Part shown: piece by piece, positions 46,771-54,263 of the stretch
How the letters are laid out: every line of letters starts with the position of its first letter
Position numbering within the stretch: the stretch's first letter is position 1
From: Leuconostoc suionicum
GTDB taxonomy: Bacteria > Bacillota > Bacilli > Lactobacillales > Lactobacillaceae
NCBI RefSeq assembly: GCF_001891125.1
Contig: NZ_CP015247.1
Coordinates: 1,134,501-1,198,500 of the forward strand
DNA length: 64,000 nucleotides
Reading direction: 5' to 3'
Program-made: the position numbers and the translations under genes
Notes under the pieces: model-generated
Told to the model about the DNA's origin: nothing
Databases searched by the model: none
The model's input: only the letters and a program-made list of their open reading frames with translations

Positions 46771-46812
46771 ATGTTACAAGTTCATTGTAACATTTCTAAT
46801 AAAAAATGACAG
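46771..46812 (-). promoter_or_regulatory. csbD promoter with palindromic operator
   Basis: CTGTCA (46812-46807) and TACAAT (46789-46784), 17 bases apart. The perfect repeat ATGTTACAA-N5-TTGTAACAT (46771-46793) covers the -10 and the start of transcription. Confidence 0.68.
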
Positions 46813-46814
46813 TG

Positions 46815-46849
46815 AAAAAGAACCACTAGAGAAGTTAGACGTGGTTCTT
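46815..46849 (-). terminator. Orphan terminator-like hairpin
   Basis: AAGAACCAC / GTGGTTCTT with a loop of about 13 bases and TTTTT following on the minus strand. No intact gene ends here. Confidence 0.6.
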
Positions 46850-46958
46850 CACATTGGGAGTTGTGATTTTCGGGATAATTGAAAACCACAGATTTATTCT
46901 ATGCTTATATAAAAACTAAAACAACATTTTTCCCTAGTCAATTAACTGCTTTATGTTC

Positions 46959-46994
46959 AAAAAAACCACGTGGCATGAGCGGACACGTGGTTTA
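46959..46994 (-). terminator. Orphan terminator hairpin
   Basis: AAACCACGTG / CACGTGGTTT with an 11-base loop and seven T on the minus strand. It sits 5 bases past the stop of a short cysteine-containing reading frame. Confidence 0.75.
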
Positions 46995-46998
46995 AAGA

Positions 46999-47112
46999 TT
47001 AGAGTTCTGGTTTCCGTGGCAAATAACAAATCGAAAACCATACACACATTTTAGTTTTATTTAGGGCACAATACAATAACAATTGCTGAGCAATTTCATT
47101 TAGTTTGTTCAA
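46999..47112 (-). other. Possible decayed small peptide gene, AgrD-like in outline
   Basis: An open frame of 37 codons from a TTG, with no Shine-Dalgarno, ends just before a strong terminator. The peptide has an amphipathic start (LNKLNEIAQQLLLYCALNK), a Cys-aromatic core (MCVWFSICY) and a charged Pro-rich end (LPRKPEL). AgrD precursors of lactic acid bacteria share that plan. There is no agrB, agrC or agrA nearby, and an in-frame ATG start is missing, so it would be a remnant at best. The similarity is by eye only. Confidence 0.2.
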
Positions 47113-47397
47113 AAATAATTTTATTTTAATTCTTGGCTTTCTCGATGTTATATACTGTCCATTTTATTATTTGTTTGAATAGTAATGATAACGAGAAATA
47201 GTTCGTCGTCACCACATATGTACGATGCCCCCGAAGGGAAGAAGCAATACATTTTGGGAGTGTATTTAATAATTTCTAGGGACATCTTATCTAAATGTTA
47301 GCACGCTAATTACATTTTCTCTAGCAATAACACTTATAACAAACAAGTTAACCGTTCGACAATAGCAAAACCATATCAATTAGAATGCCATACACAA
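47113..47397. other. Non-coding gap
   Basis: No convincing gene in either direction. It contains the small palindrome TTAGC-AC-GCTAA near 47298-47309 and a CCC-CGAA-GGG hairpin near 47228-47237, neither assignable. Base composition is more AT-rich than the neighbouring genes. Confidence 0.5.
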
Positions 47398-47449
47398 TAA
47401 AATGCCCAACCTGAGTTTCGGGATAAAACATACAGATGGTTGGGCATTT
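47398..47449 (-). terminator. Orphan terminator-like hairpin
   Basis: AAATGCCCAACC / GGTTGGGCATTT flank a loop of about 26 bases; TTTTATT follows on the minus strand. No gene ends here. Confidence 0.6.
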
Positions 47450-47525
47450 GATAATGTCTAAATAACATTACAAAATTCAGTATAATGGATCAATATTTTA
47501 AAAACATGAAATATGTTAACTTTAT

Positions 47526-47563
47526 TAACAAAATAAATACCGACCAGAATGTCTTCTAGCCGG
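47526..47563. terminator. Orphan hairpin
   Basis: AATACCG / CGGTATT with additional inner pairing (CCAGA / TTCT), flanked by A/T. It lies in the gap before the IS30 copy with no associated gene. Confidence 0.5.
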
Positions 47564-47720
47564 TATTCTTTGGAATGAGTTTCACTCGTCCTATTTGAGA
47601 CGTTCGCTCAAAATAAATTCTTCCCCATGTGTAAAGCATATCATGAAACATCGATAGAAAATTCAATTGTTTATTATTGAAATTAACTTATTTAATTCAA
47701 ATTTAATTGTTATTTTAAAT

Positions 47721-48757
47721 ATGGCAGATTGTAAAATTAAACCGAACACCTTGCATAAAAAAACTGCAGAGACTTTAATGGTAATTGACTAAAATCAACC
47801 ATAAAGGATCTGCAGCTTATGTCTTCTAGTTTATCAGCTCACGAACGTTCTGTCATTGAAACAATGATCAAACTTAATCATTCAACTCGAGAAATAGCCC
47901 GTTTCTTAAAGCGTTCTCCTGCAACTATTACCTACGAGTTAAATCGAATTAAACCATACAATGCACAACAGGCTCATCATTTAGCCCAGTGTAATCGGCA
48001 CAAACACGGTCGCCATCCGACCCTAACACCTGAAATATCAGCTTTTTTGAACCATCACATTGGTATCTTGAAGTGGTCACCAGAAACGGCTGCTCATGTA
48101 TTGGGTATTGCTTTCAAGACCATCTACAACTGGATTCATCATGGTTTGCTTAAAATTAAGTTATCAGATTTACCTGATAAAGGTATTCGACGTAAACGTC
48201 AATCTGACGGCCGTAGACGTGTTTTTGCTCATGGCCGTTCAATTGAAAAACGACCAAAAGCTGTCCAATTAAGACAAGAATTTGGTCATTTTGAAGTTGA
48301 TACGATGCAATCTGGTAAAACACGTGGCGATGTTTTAGTGACCATCACAGAACGATTGAGTCGACAACATATCATGAGACATGTCAGTGGGCGCAATAGT
48401 CAGGCAGTGACACCAGCTATTATTAGGTTTTTCAAGGGTATAAAAAATGCTAAATCAATTACAGTTGATCACGGTCGAGAGTTTGCAAAATATGATGAAA
48501 TAGAAGAACAGCTAGGCATACCGATGTATTTTGCACACCCATATTCACCAGAAGAACGTGGTAGTAATGAAGTGCTAAATCGATATGTCCGTCGTTTTAT
48601 CCCAAAAGAACGCAAAATTGAAACCATCAGTCAGAAAGAATTAGATCAAATTAATCATTGGATTAATGCCAGGCCAATGAAAACGCTCAACTGGCAATCA
48701 CCACGAAAAGTCTTTCAGAAACATGCGGTGTTCGGATGATTCTTGCAATCTGCCATA
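47721..48757 (+). mobile_element. IS30 family insertion sequence, apparently intact
   Basis: Inverted ends read TATGGCAGATTG on both sides and extend, with mismatches, through CCGAACACC about 30 bases in. The hexamer TTTAAA flanks both ends (47715-47720 and 48758-48763), a candidate target duplication, though it is itself palindromic. One full-length transposase gene is inside. The right end lies 9 bases from the 3' end of a membrane-protein gene. Confidence 0.9.
47819..48739 (+). CDS. IS30 family transposase
   Basis: A 306-residue DDE recombinase. The N-terminal helix-turn-helix is HSTREIARFLKRSPATITYEL. The catalytic triad is spaced as usual: Asp161 (FEVDTMQSG), Asp216 (ITVDHGREF) and Glu250 (ERGSNEVLN). 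All are present and the frame is unbroken, so the element may still move. AAGGAT lies 10 bases before the ATG. Confidence 0.95.
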   Translation: MSSSLSAHERSVIETMIKLNHSTREIARFLKRSPATITYELNRIKPYNAQQAHHLAQCNRHKHGRHPTLTPEISAFLNHHIGILKWSPETAAHVLGIAFKTIYNWIHHGLLKIKLSDLPDKGIRRKRQSDGRRRVFAHGRSIEKRPKAVQLRQEFGHFEVDTMQSGKTRGDVLVTITERLSRQHIMRHVSGRNSQAVTPAIIRFFKGIKNAKSITVDHGREFAKYDEIEEQLGIPMYFAHPYSPEERGSNEVLNRYVRRFIPKERKIETISQKELDQINHWINARPMKTLNWQSPRKVFQKHAVFG

Positions 48758-48766
48758 TTTAAATGG

Positions 48767-49375
48767 CTAGGATTTAATTTTTTCATCAATGTCATTAACA
48801 AACTTTAACTTACCGTAGTAAATATTATCTAACGCGTCTATTGCATAGACCTTAAGTTTTTTCGCATCTTGAGCTGTGATAATTCCTCCTAACTCCTCAT
48901 CAACCCAAGGCATATTAAGAGGCAAAGCTGTTTTCCCTACGATTTTTTTGTTGACCTCAAAAGTATATTTTGCATAGTTCTTTTCTCGCACATCTTGCCA
49001 AATATCAGCATAAGTAAACTCTTTATCAGTAATACCAGCTTCAACTATTTTCATATCTATATCACCAACATTTTTAACATTGATTTTAAAATATGTATTT
49101 TCATAATTTTCCGTGGATAGATGATCTTTGTTTTGTGAAACAGGACGTTTAATATCTTTTTTGAAATGATACAAATATCCTTTTATCTCAATCTGAATCT
49201 TTTTATCATGTGAACGGTAAAAGAAACCCACAAAAATAGCAATTATCGATCCTAAACCACCCACCCAATCAGCAAGTGGTCCCATTTCAATTGTCGTTAA
49301 AATCATCATAGTATATAGTTCTCCCAATACATAGCAAAAAAAGCATCCGAAGATACTTTTAAGTGATCCAAACAA
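48767..49375 (-). CDS. Unknown membrane-anchored protein with ADWVGG motif
   Basis: A 202-residue protein. The N-terminus has two hydrophobic stretches (about 5-30 and 38-53) joined by GPLADWVGGLGSIIAIFVG. The remainder is a charged cytoplasmic-type domain (FKKDIKRPVSQNKDHLSTEN, FKINVKNVGDIDMKIVEAG, YAIDALDNIYYGKLKF). I know no function. Two broken relatives with the same ADWV-type motif lie at 50,600-51,353, so it belongs to a local paralogue group. The gene ends 9 bases from an IS30 insertion that left it whole. Confidence 0.75.
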   Translation of the reverse strand: MFGSLKSIFGCFFCYVLGELYTMMILTTIEMGPLADWVGGLGSIIAIFVGFFYRSHDKKIQIEIKGYLYHFKKDIKRPVSQNKDHLSTENYENTYFKINVKNVGDIDMKIVEAGITDKEFTYADIWQDVREKNYAKYTFEVNKKIVGKTALPLNMPWVDEELGGIITAQDAKKLKVYAIDALDNIYYGKLKFVNDIDEKIKS

Positions 49376-50005
49376 CGGTGTTATGATTTTGTATATTAAT
49401 CAAGTTTCAGGAAATTACATAGTGCGTTTGGACCACCACGAGCTAAATATTAGCATACTAATCGTATCTTGTCACTAATATATTTGTACGATACAAACAA
49501 TTGGAAATATAATAGTCTTGATAAAAACGTCTTGGTTATTAAGAATCCTGAGGTAACTTTTCTGGTTGCAGGCTCTTGGTAACAAAAAACAAGACTTAAT
49601 CCTCACTCAAGAAAAAGCCTTGCAAACTCAGTAATTCTCGGCTTACCAAGCTTATTGATATACATTTATGAATGAATACCATTCTTGTAAACATTTTTTG
49701 AAAACGCTTACCTAATGATTATATACAATTCTAATATGATTGGCAATAATTAATTTGCTTAGTTTTTATAGGTAGTTATTTGATTAACTATCAATCTTTT
49801 GAACAAACATCATTTTAATAAAAGTAGCTCAGTATTTTATTCTGTTGCATAACGTTTTTCATTCCTTAAAATTCAAGTTTCCCCATGAGTATCATTTTAG
49901 AATAACCTAATATGGAAAATAATTTAAATTATTAATGCCATTAATTATTTTTTCAAATAAAAAGTCCTAACAAGAAATTTTAGCATTATTGGGGGACTAT
50001 TAAAA
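49376..50005. other. Gene-poor gap with an orphan promoter
   Basis: No gene recognised. A promoter with a cre-like site is at 49698-49725 (separate entry) and faces only AT-rich non-coding sequence. A short frame at 50006-50101 (31 codons, start MNLLGLITVYYT) has a GGGGGAC upstream. It runs into the terminator of the neighbouring convergent gene and is more likely a truncated remnant than a gene. Confidence 0.45.
49698..49725 (+). promoter_or_regulatory. Orphan promoter overlapping a cre-like site
   Basis: TTGAAA (49698-49703), a 16-base spacer and TATATA (49720-49725). TGAAAACGCTTACC (49699-49712) fits the catabolite-responsive element consensus. No downstream gene is intact. Confidence 0.5.
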
Positions 50006-50063
50006 ATGAACCTATTAGGATTGATTACAGTTTACTATACAAATACCAGTAACTGCAAATTAA

Positions 50064-50087
50064 AAAGCAGACAAAAATATCTGCTTT
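50064..50087 (-). terminator. Terminator of the 47-residue protein gene
   Basis: AAAGCAGA / TCTGCTTT with an eight-base loop and T residues on the minus strand, just past the stop codon. Confidence 0.7.
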
Positions 50088-50090
50088 GTG

Positions 50091-50234
50091 TTATTTTTTA
50101 GGCCCGATACCAGGGGCACCGTGTTTCAAATCATGGACAGAGTTTTTAACAACCTTTTTAGTGTTATCTTTAGTAGCTTTTGCTACCTTCTTTACCGTTT
50201 GTTTTGTTTCGGCTAATTTTTTATTGTTGCTCAT
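50091..50234 (-). CDS. Small lysine-rich protein
   Basis: A 47-residue basic protein (SNNKKLAETKQTVKKVAKATK, then NTKKVVKNSVHDLKHGAPG) with no hydrophobic segment. The ATG at 50234 has GGAGG 7 bases upstream, and a terminator follows, so it is likely a real gene. A longer frame upstream has no ribosome-binding site. No family is recognised. Confidence 0.6.
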   Translation of the reverse strand: MSNNKKLAETKQTVKKVAKATKDNTKKVVKNSVHDLKHGAPGIGPKK

Positions 50235-50312
50235 TACTAGTCCTCCGCTTTTTGTAAATAAACAGCCTATTAGGTGTAACATCATTTCTCGGAATCCTAC
50301 TAGGTTGTGTAA

Positions 50313-50519
50313 TTATTTTTCCAATTTAATTACCTGATTATCGTACAGGATAGAATGAATATAAGCAACCTTTTTGTCTTTGGTTGCAATATCATCAGAT
50401 TTCCAATATCGAGACTTTCAAGACTTATCCGTACTTATTGACACGCCATACTTATCAGTAATATCTTTATACTTTAAATCAGACAAATAATCTTGCTCGG
50501 CTTCTTTGTATTTCTTCAT
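50313..50519 (-). pseudogene. Phage terminase small subunit, broken
   Basis: The reading MKKYKEAEQDYLSDLKYKDI followed by TDKYGVSISTDKS, a stop codon, then KSRYWKSDDIATKDKKVAY is the helix-turn-helix start of a phage terminase small subunit (usual form ...KYGVSxxTVKSWKxRY). The conserved Trp codon has become TGA, and the rest of the gene is missing after about 65 codons. It marks a former prophage. Confidence 0.75.
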
Positions 50520-50599
50520 GTCATTGTGTCACCTCTTTTATATATGTTTATTGAACAGTTGACTCAACTTCTGTCAATAAAGTCATTTTTATATAAAAT

Positions 50600-51012
50600 T
50601 CACATAAGGTCCATATAAACAACACACACTGTCTCATTTTCTTTAAACTTATTATTATTAAAGGAACCTGCAACGTGACCATCGTTTGTTCCCCAGAATA
50701 CTAGCTCCTCTTTTGATGATAATTCATAACCACTTTTACCATCAATTTCGATTATTCTTCTTGCGCCAAGCGCAACTTGAAAATTATAATAAAAATTTTC
50801 TTGCTGATGTTTATCACTCTGCCTAGTCTGGATATAAACAAATATTATGGCAATAAATTAACCTATTCCACTTACCCAGTCAGCGACATTTCCGAAAACA
50901 TCTGAACTATTGTACGCAATGGCTAGAATAATTAAACATAACGTACCGCCCAATAATCCGCCTATTATCCCATCAGTCAATGACTTAATCCAATCTTTCT
51001 TCTTGCATACTA
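50600..51012 (-). pseudogene. Broken relative of the ADWVGG membrane protein
   Basis: One frame reads KDWIKSLTDGIIGGLLGGTL, a hydrophobic helix (CLIILAIAY), then VFGNVADWVSGIG. An in-frame TAA (50861-50859) interrupts it, after which FIAIIFVYIQTRQSDKHQQEN and about 65 more codons continue to a TGA. The order hydrophobic helix, ADWV, hydrophobic helix, charged tail matches the intact gene at 48767-49375. No proper start codon is left in frame. Confidence 0.65.
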
Positions 51013-51353
51013 CGTTCTAATGATTTTAACAAAGTTTGAACGCTTTCACTCAAGGAAAAAATGTCCTTATCTCGAAAATCTTTATAAGCCGATATGATTA
51101 CCGTATTAAAAGTCAACAATACAGTACAAGTATTCTGAAGATGTCCTTGGTATATTCTCTAGTTTTGAATTAGATTGTTTTTATTTTCCTCTTTTAATCG
51201 TTTGCTATTCACTTTTTCATCATGACGAATTTGTTCAATTATATTATCTCTCTACTTTTTTGATTGTCACCATACTTCGCCAATGGCTCCTATACTACCC
51301 AGTCTGCAACACCCTGATGATTGTTCAGCCAATCTACTATAGTCAAAAACATA
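50986..51353 (-). pseudogene. Second broken relative of the ADWVGG membrane protein
   Basis: From an ATG at 51353 the reading is MFLTIVDWLNNHQGVADWV. A one-base loss then shifts to SIGAIGEVW and stops; charged fragments follow (NIIEQIRHDEKVNSKRLKEE and SESVQTLLKSLERSMQEERLD) in differing frames. This is the ADWV motif plus a coiled tail, so probably a decayed paralogue. Its tail overlaps the next pseudogene. Confidence 0.55.
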
Positions 51354-51464
51354 ATTTCTCCTCCAATAGCAGTTATTATACTATAGAGATTGGCTCATCT
51401 ACTCATGAAAAAAGTAAACAAAACATAAATGCTGTTGATACATAGTCAAAGGTCGAATTAGGAA

Positions 51465-51623
51465 TTAATCCTGCCTATAATAATCAAACCAAAATCCGGT
51501 TGCTCCACACATCAAAATAGTAAGACATGTATTTATCCAGCTTATATTAATAAACAACATCAATATCATAAACACAAAATCTGTAATAAAAACGTACCCG
51601 AGTGCCTTAGCAATATTTTTCAT
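51465..51623 (-). CDS. Small two-helix membrane protein
   Basis: A 52-residue protein: MKNIAKALGYVFITDFVFM, a hydrophobic run to residue 30, then TCLTILMCGATGFWFDYYRQD. Two membrane helices are likely. GGAG 7 bases before the ATG supports translation. No relative is known to me; it could be a remnant of the island's former functions. Confidence 0.55.
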   Translation of the reverse strand: MKNIAKALGYVFITDFVFMILMLFINISWINTCLTILMCGATGFWFDYYRQD

Positions 51624-51779
51624 CTTGTCACTCCGTCAACCACTTCATGTTTCTTTGCTAACAAAACCTACCAACAGTTACCATCGTTGATACGCAAGGT
51701 TCCTTTCGTTTCCAAACAAAAGGTCCTACCTACGTATCTTTCTTAGATTCACAAATTGGACCGTGAATTTTTATGTACT

Positions 51780-51817
51780 AAAAAACGCCGTTAGATTTAA
51801 CTAACTAGCGGTTTTTG
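51780..51817 (-). terminator. Terminator after the DUF308-like gene
   Basis: AAAAACCGCTAGTTAG and CTAACGGCGTTTTTT pair imperfectly around a six-base loop on the minus strand, six bases past the stop codon. Confidence 0.75.
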
Positions 51818-51823
51818 TTTAGA

Positions 51824-52360
51824 CTAATTTTTTAATGTAAAATACTGGATTAACTTGAAAATACCAATGATCAGTAATGTGATCCCAAAGAATGTCCATA
51901 CAACCAAACCACCCCACATCGGACTAAACAGAATACTTGCACCACCTAGTATACTAATGATGGCTGATATTGTAGACCAAGTTTTATTTGTAGCCAGTTT
52001 ATTTAAAATAGCCAGCTGAACAAATCCTTCAATCAACCAAGTTATACCAGTTAATATACCAACGACCAAAATAAGCGATATCGCTGCTGATTGCATATCC
52101 ACAAAAATAAAGATTCCAGCTACCAGATAAATTACTGAAACGATTAGGTTACCTAATCTGGCCATGCCATTTTCGGCATCTCTTCTAAACACAAAAATTA
52201 ACTTAAAAAGACCAACCGCAATTAAAGCAGCACCAATCATGCCGGCAGCAGCTCTAGCACTTCGATTTGGTAGAAATACTATAAGTGCACCGATAATAGT
52301 AGATATCAACCCATCAAAACCTATAGTTCTCCGTACTTTTGTAAAAAATTCTTCAGACAT
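51824..52360 (-). CDS. DUF308/HdeD-like membrane protein
   Basis: A 178-residue protein with six predicted helices in three pairs, each holding repeats of the type GALIVFLPNRSARAAAGMIG and WLIEGFVQLAILN, as in HdeD/DUF308 proteins. GGAG before the ATG at 52360 sets the start. In enterobacteria HdeD relates to acid resistance; in this organism the role is unproven. It has its own terminator. Confidence 0.85.
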   Translation of the reverse strand: MSEEFFTKVRRTIGFDGLISTIIGALIVFLPNRSARAAAGMIGAALIAVGLFKLIFVFRRDAENGMARLGNLIVSVIYLVAGIFIFVDMQSAAISLILVVGILTGITWLIEGFVQLAILNKLATNKTWSTISAIISILGGASILFSPMWGGLVVWTFFGITLLIIGIFKLIQYFTLKN

Positions 52361-52435
52361 AAAGTTCTCCCTCATAATGTAATCAAAACCATTATATCTC
52401 ACTTAATCGTTAAATTACAAAAATGTTAACCGAAT

Positions 52436-52474
52436 AAAAAGCACACCCTAATCTTTGACCGGACAAGGTGTGCT
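52436..52474 (-). terminator. Hairpin upstream of the DUF308-like gene
   Basis: AGCACACC / GGTGTGCT with a 19-base loop and five T on the minus strand. It has no intact upstream gene on that strand. Confidence 0.6.
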
Positions 52475-52479
52475 AATAA

Positions 52480-53543
52480 CATAAGTAAACGCACGGGACG
52501 TGTTGTTTCAGCCGTTGAAGGTGTTAATCGGTAAAGAGAACAAAAACATTTCCTACAAAGCGAGAGGCATCAGCCTGGGGTGTTAAAGTAGAAAGTTCAA
52601 AAATAGACGGATATGACATTTCACGTTCTAAACTAACCTTACCCGAATACTTTTTAGAATGGTACGAACGATATCGCAAACCAGACATAGAGAATCAACT
52701 CAATCCAGATACATAAGTGAGTTTCATCGTGTTATAAATTTATTTGATAGTATAAAGCTCTATCAGTTAACCACTCCTCTTATTCAAGATAAACTGGACG
52801 AATATGGTAAAACAGTCGCTTACACCACTGTTGCTAAATTCTGGGACGTTGTAAAATCATCGCTAAGAGACGCTCATATTGACGGCCTGATAAAGAAAGA
52901 TATATGGTCTCGTGTCTCAAGGTTAGATCAATTAAACGTGGAGCACACAAGGGCGTTTTATCCGCACAAGACTTTGTCAAATTACAATCCTATCTATATC
53001 ACCATATTGTAAACGACTCCGACCACGGTATTTTGATTGCTCTAGAAACTGGTGCCAGGATCGGAGAAATAGCCGCTATAACTATCAATGATATAAATTT
53101 TAAAAATAGTACAATATCTATATCGAAGTCCTATTCGGTCGCATTCCAAAAAGTAACCGAAACCAAAAATGAACAGTTCCACCATACAATATCAATCACT
53201 AAGGATTTAAAAAAAGTTTTACAAGAACATAGTGACCTTTTCCCGCTTTATAATCATTATTACAATAGACAGTTTTCCAGAAGACTAAATTACATTTTAG
53301 AAAAGCTTGATATACCGAGAATAAGGTTTCCCAATTTACGCCATTCACATGCCAGCTTTTTACTATACAATGACGTATCCAATCGATTACGTTTCAAAAA
53401 GGCTTGGCCATAAAAATACTCGCATCACCTTAGATGTTTATGCTCACATGTTGAAAGAAAAGGAACAAGAACAAGACCAAATAGCATTGACCTTTTTATC
53501 TTCAAGTCTCCAAATGTCCCCAGACAGCAAAAACAACGCCTAA
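52480..53543 (+). pseudogene. Phage-type tyrosine integrase, multiply frameshifted
   Basis: Successive frames give VKRTKTFPTKREASAWGVKV (arm-binding AP2-like part), LTLPEYFLEWYERYRKPDI, then RYISEFHRVINLF and TTPLIQDKLDEYG (core-binding domain). The catalytic part has ETGARIGEIAAI (Arg), FPNLRHSHASFLL (HxxR), and RLGHKNTRITLDVYAHML (His and Tyr). Frameshifts lie near 52,700, 52,950 and 53,390, with another probable near 52,530. No single frame exceeds 170 codons. It is a dead integrase of a Gram-positive prophage or integrative element. Confidence 0.9.
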
Positions 53544-53560
53544 ATTAGACGTTGTTTTTT
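53532..53560 (+). terminator. Terminator after the integrase remnant
   Basis: AACAACGCCTAA / TTAGACGTTGTT (one mismatch) followed by six T, overlapping the last integrase codons. Confidence 0.75.
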
Positions 53561-53591
53561 GTTTATGTAATACTCTGTAACCCTTGTCGCT

Positions 53592-54251
53592 CTAAAAGTG
53601 AGCCTTAATCTTATAAATTGGTTGACCTTTAGCCATAAACTTTTGTTCATACTCGGTCTCAATGTTCCCCTGTACCTTATCTTCGTCAGCATGCAAGTCC
53701 AGCGTGTAGTCTTCTGGAGTCCATCGCATGCCATAGTCCATAAAGCTAACCATCGAATACTCAAATAAATGACGATTATCTGTTTTGAATTCAACTTCGC
53801 CATGTTCTGGCAAAACTGCTTCATAAGATTTCAAGAATGACTTATACGTTAATCGACGGGATTCATGACGCTTTTTTGGCCAAGGGTCAGAAAAGTTTAA
53901 GTAAACTTTGCTAACTTCGCCTTTTTCAAAATAAGTCTCAACCCCATTACCGTTACCATAAATATAACGTAAATTTGGTAATGTGCCAACCTGGTCAAAG
54001 CTCTTACGTGCTGCGATGGCAATCGCCGTCTCTTGAATTTCCATGCCAATATAATTAATTTCCGGATGTGCCAAGGCCATGCCAAGAATAAACTGCCCCT
54101 TACCAGAACCAATCTCCAAATGTATTGGTTGTTCTTGGTCAAATAATGATTGCCACTGTCCAATTTGTGCTGTTGCACGATCTTGATCAATCACTATATC
54201 TGAATGCTCAGCCAGCCAATCGCTAGCCCAAGGTTTTGAGCGTAAATGCAT
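53592..54251 (-). CDS. trmB: tRNA (guanine-46-N7)-methyltransferase
   Basis: A 219-residue Rossmann methyltransferase. HLEIGSGKGQFILGMA (SAM motif), YIGMEIQETAI, and LNFSDPWPKKRHESRRLTY (catalytic PWPKxxH) are diagnostic. Length is typical. It stands at the edge of the decayed island and next to ecsB on the same strand. Confidence 0.97.
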   Translation of the reverse strand: MHLRSKPWASDWLAEHSDIVIDQDRATAQIGQWQSLFDQEQPIHLEIGSGKGQFILGMALAHPEINYIGMEIQETAIAIAARKSFDQVGTLPNLRYIYGNGNGVETYFEKGEVSKVYLNFSDPWPKKRHESRRLTYKSFLKSYEAVLPEHGEVEFKTDNRHLFEYSMVSFMDYGMRWTPEDYTLDLHADEDKVQGNIETEYEQKFMAKGQPIYKIKAHF

Positions 54252-54263
54252 AAAATTTCTCCG

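Noticed and set aside
47221-47300. A manganese- or magnesium-type riboswitch in the gap before IS30
   Set aside because: Short GC-rich and palindromic pieces are present, but I could not match the conserved core of any riboswitch class, and no metal transporter gene follows.
50086-50337. Plus-strand frame of 83 codons rich in Phe and Leu
   Set aside because: It is the reverse of a Lys-rich small gene and of a terminase remnant; no start signals.
51260-51445. Plus-strand frame of 61 codons
   Set aside because: It lies opposite a decayed gene with recognisable motif on the minus strand and has no ribosome-binding site.
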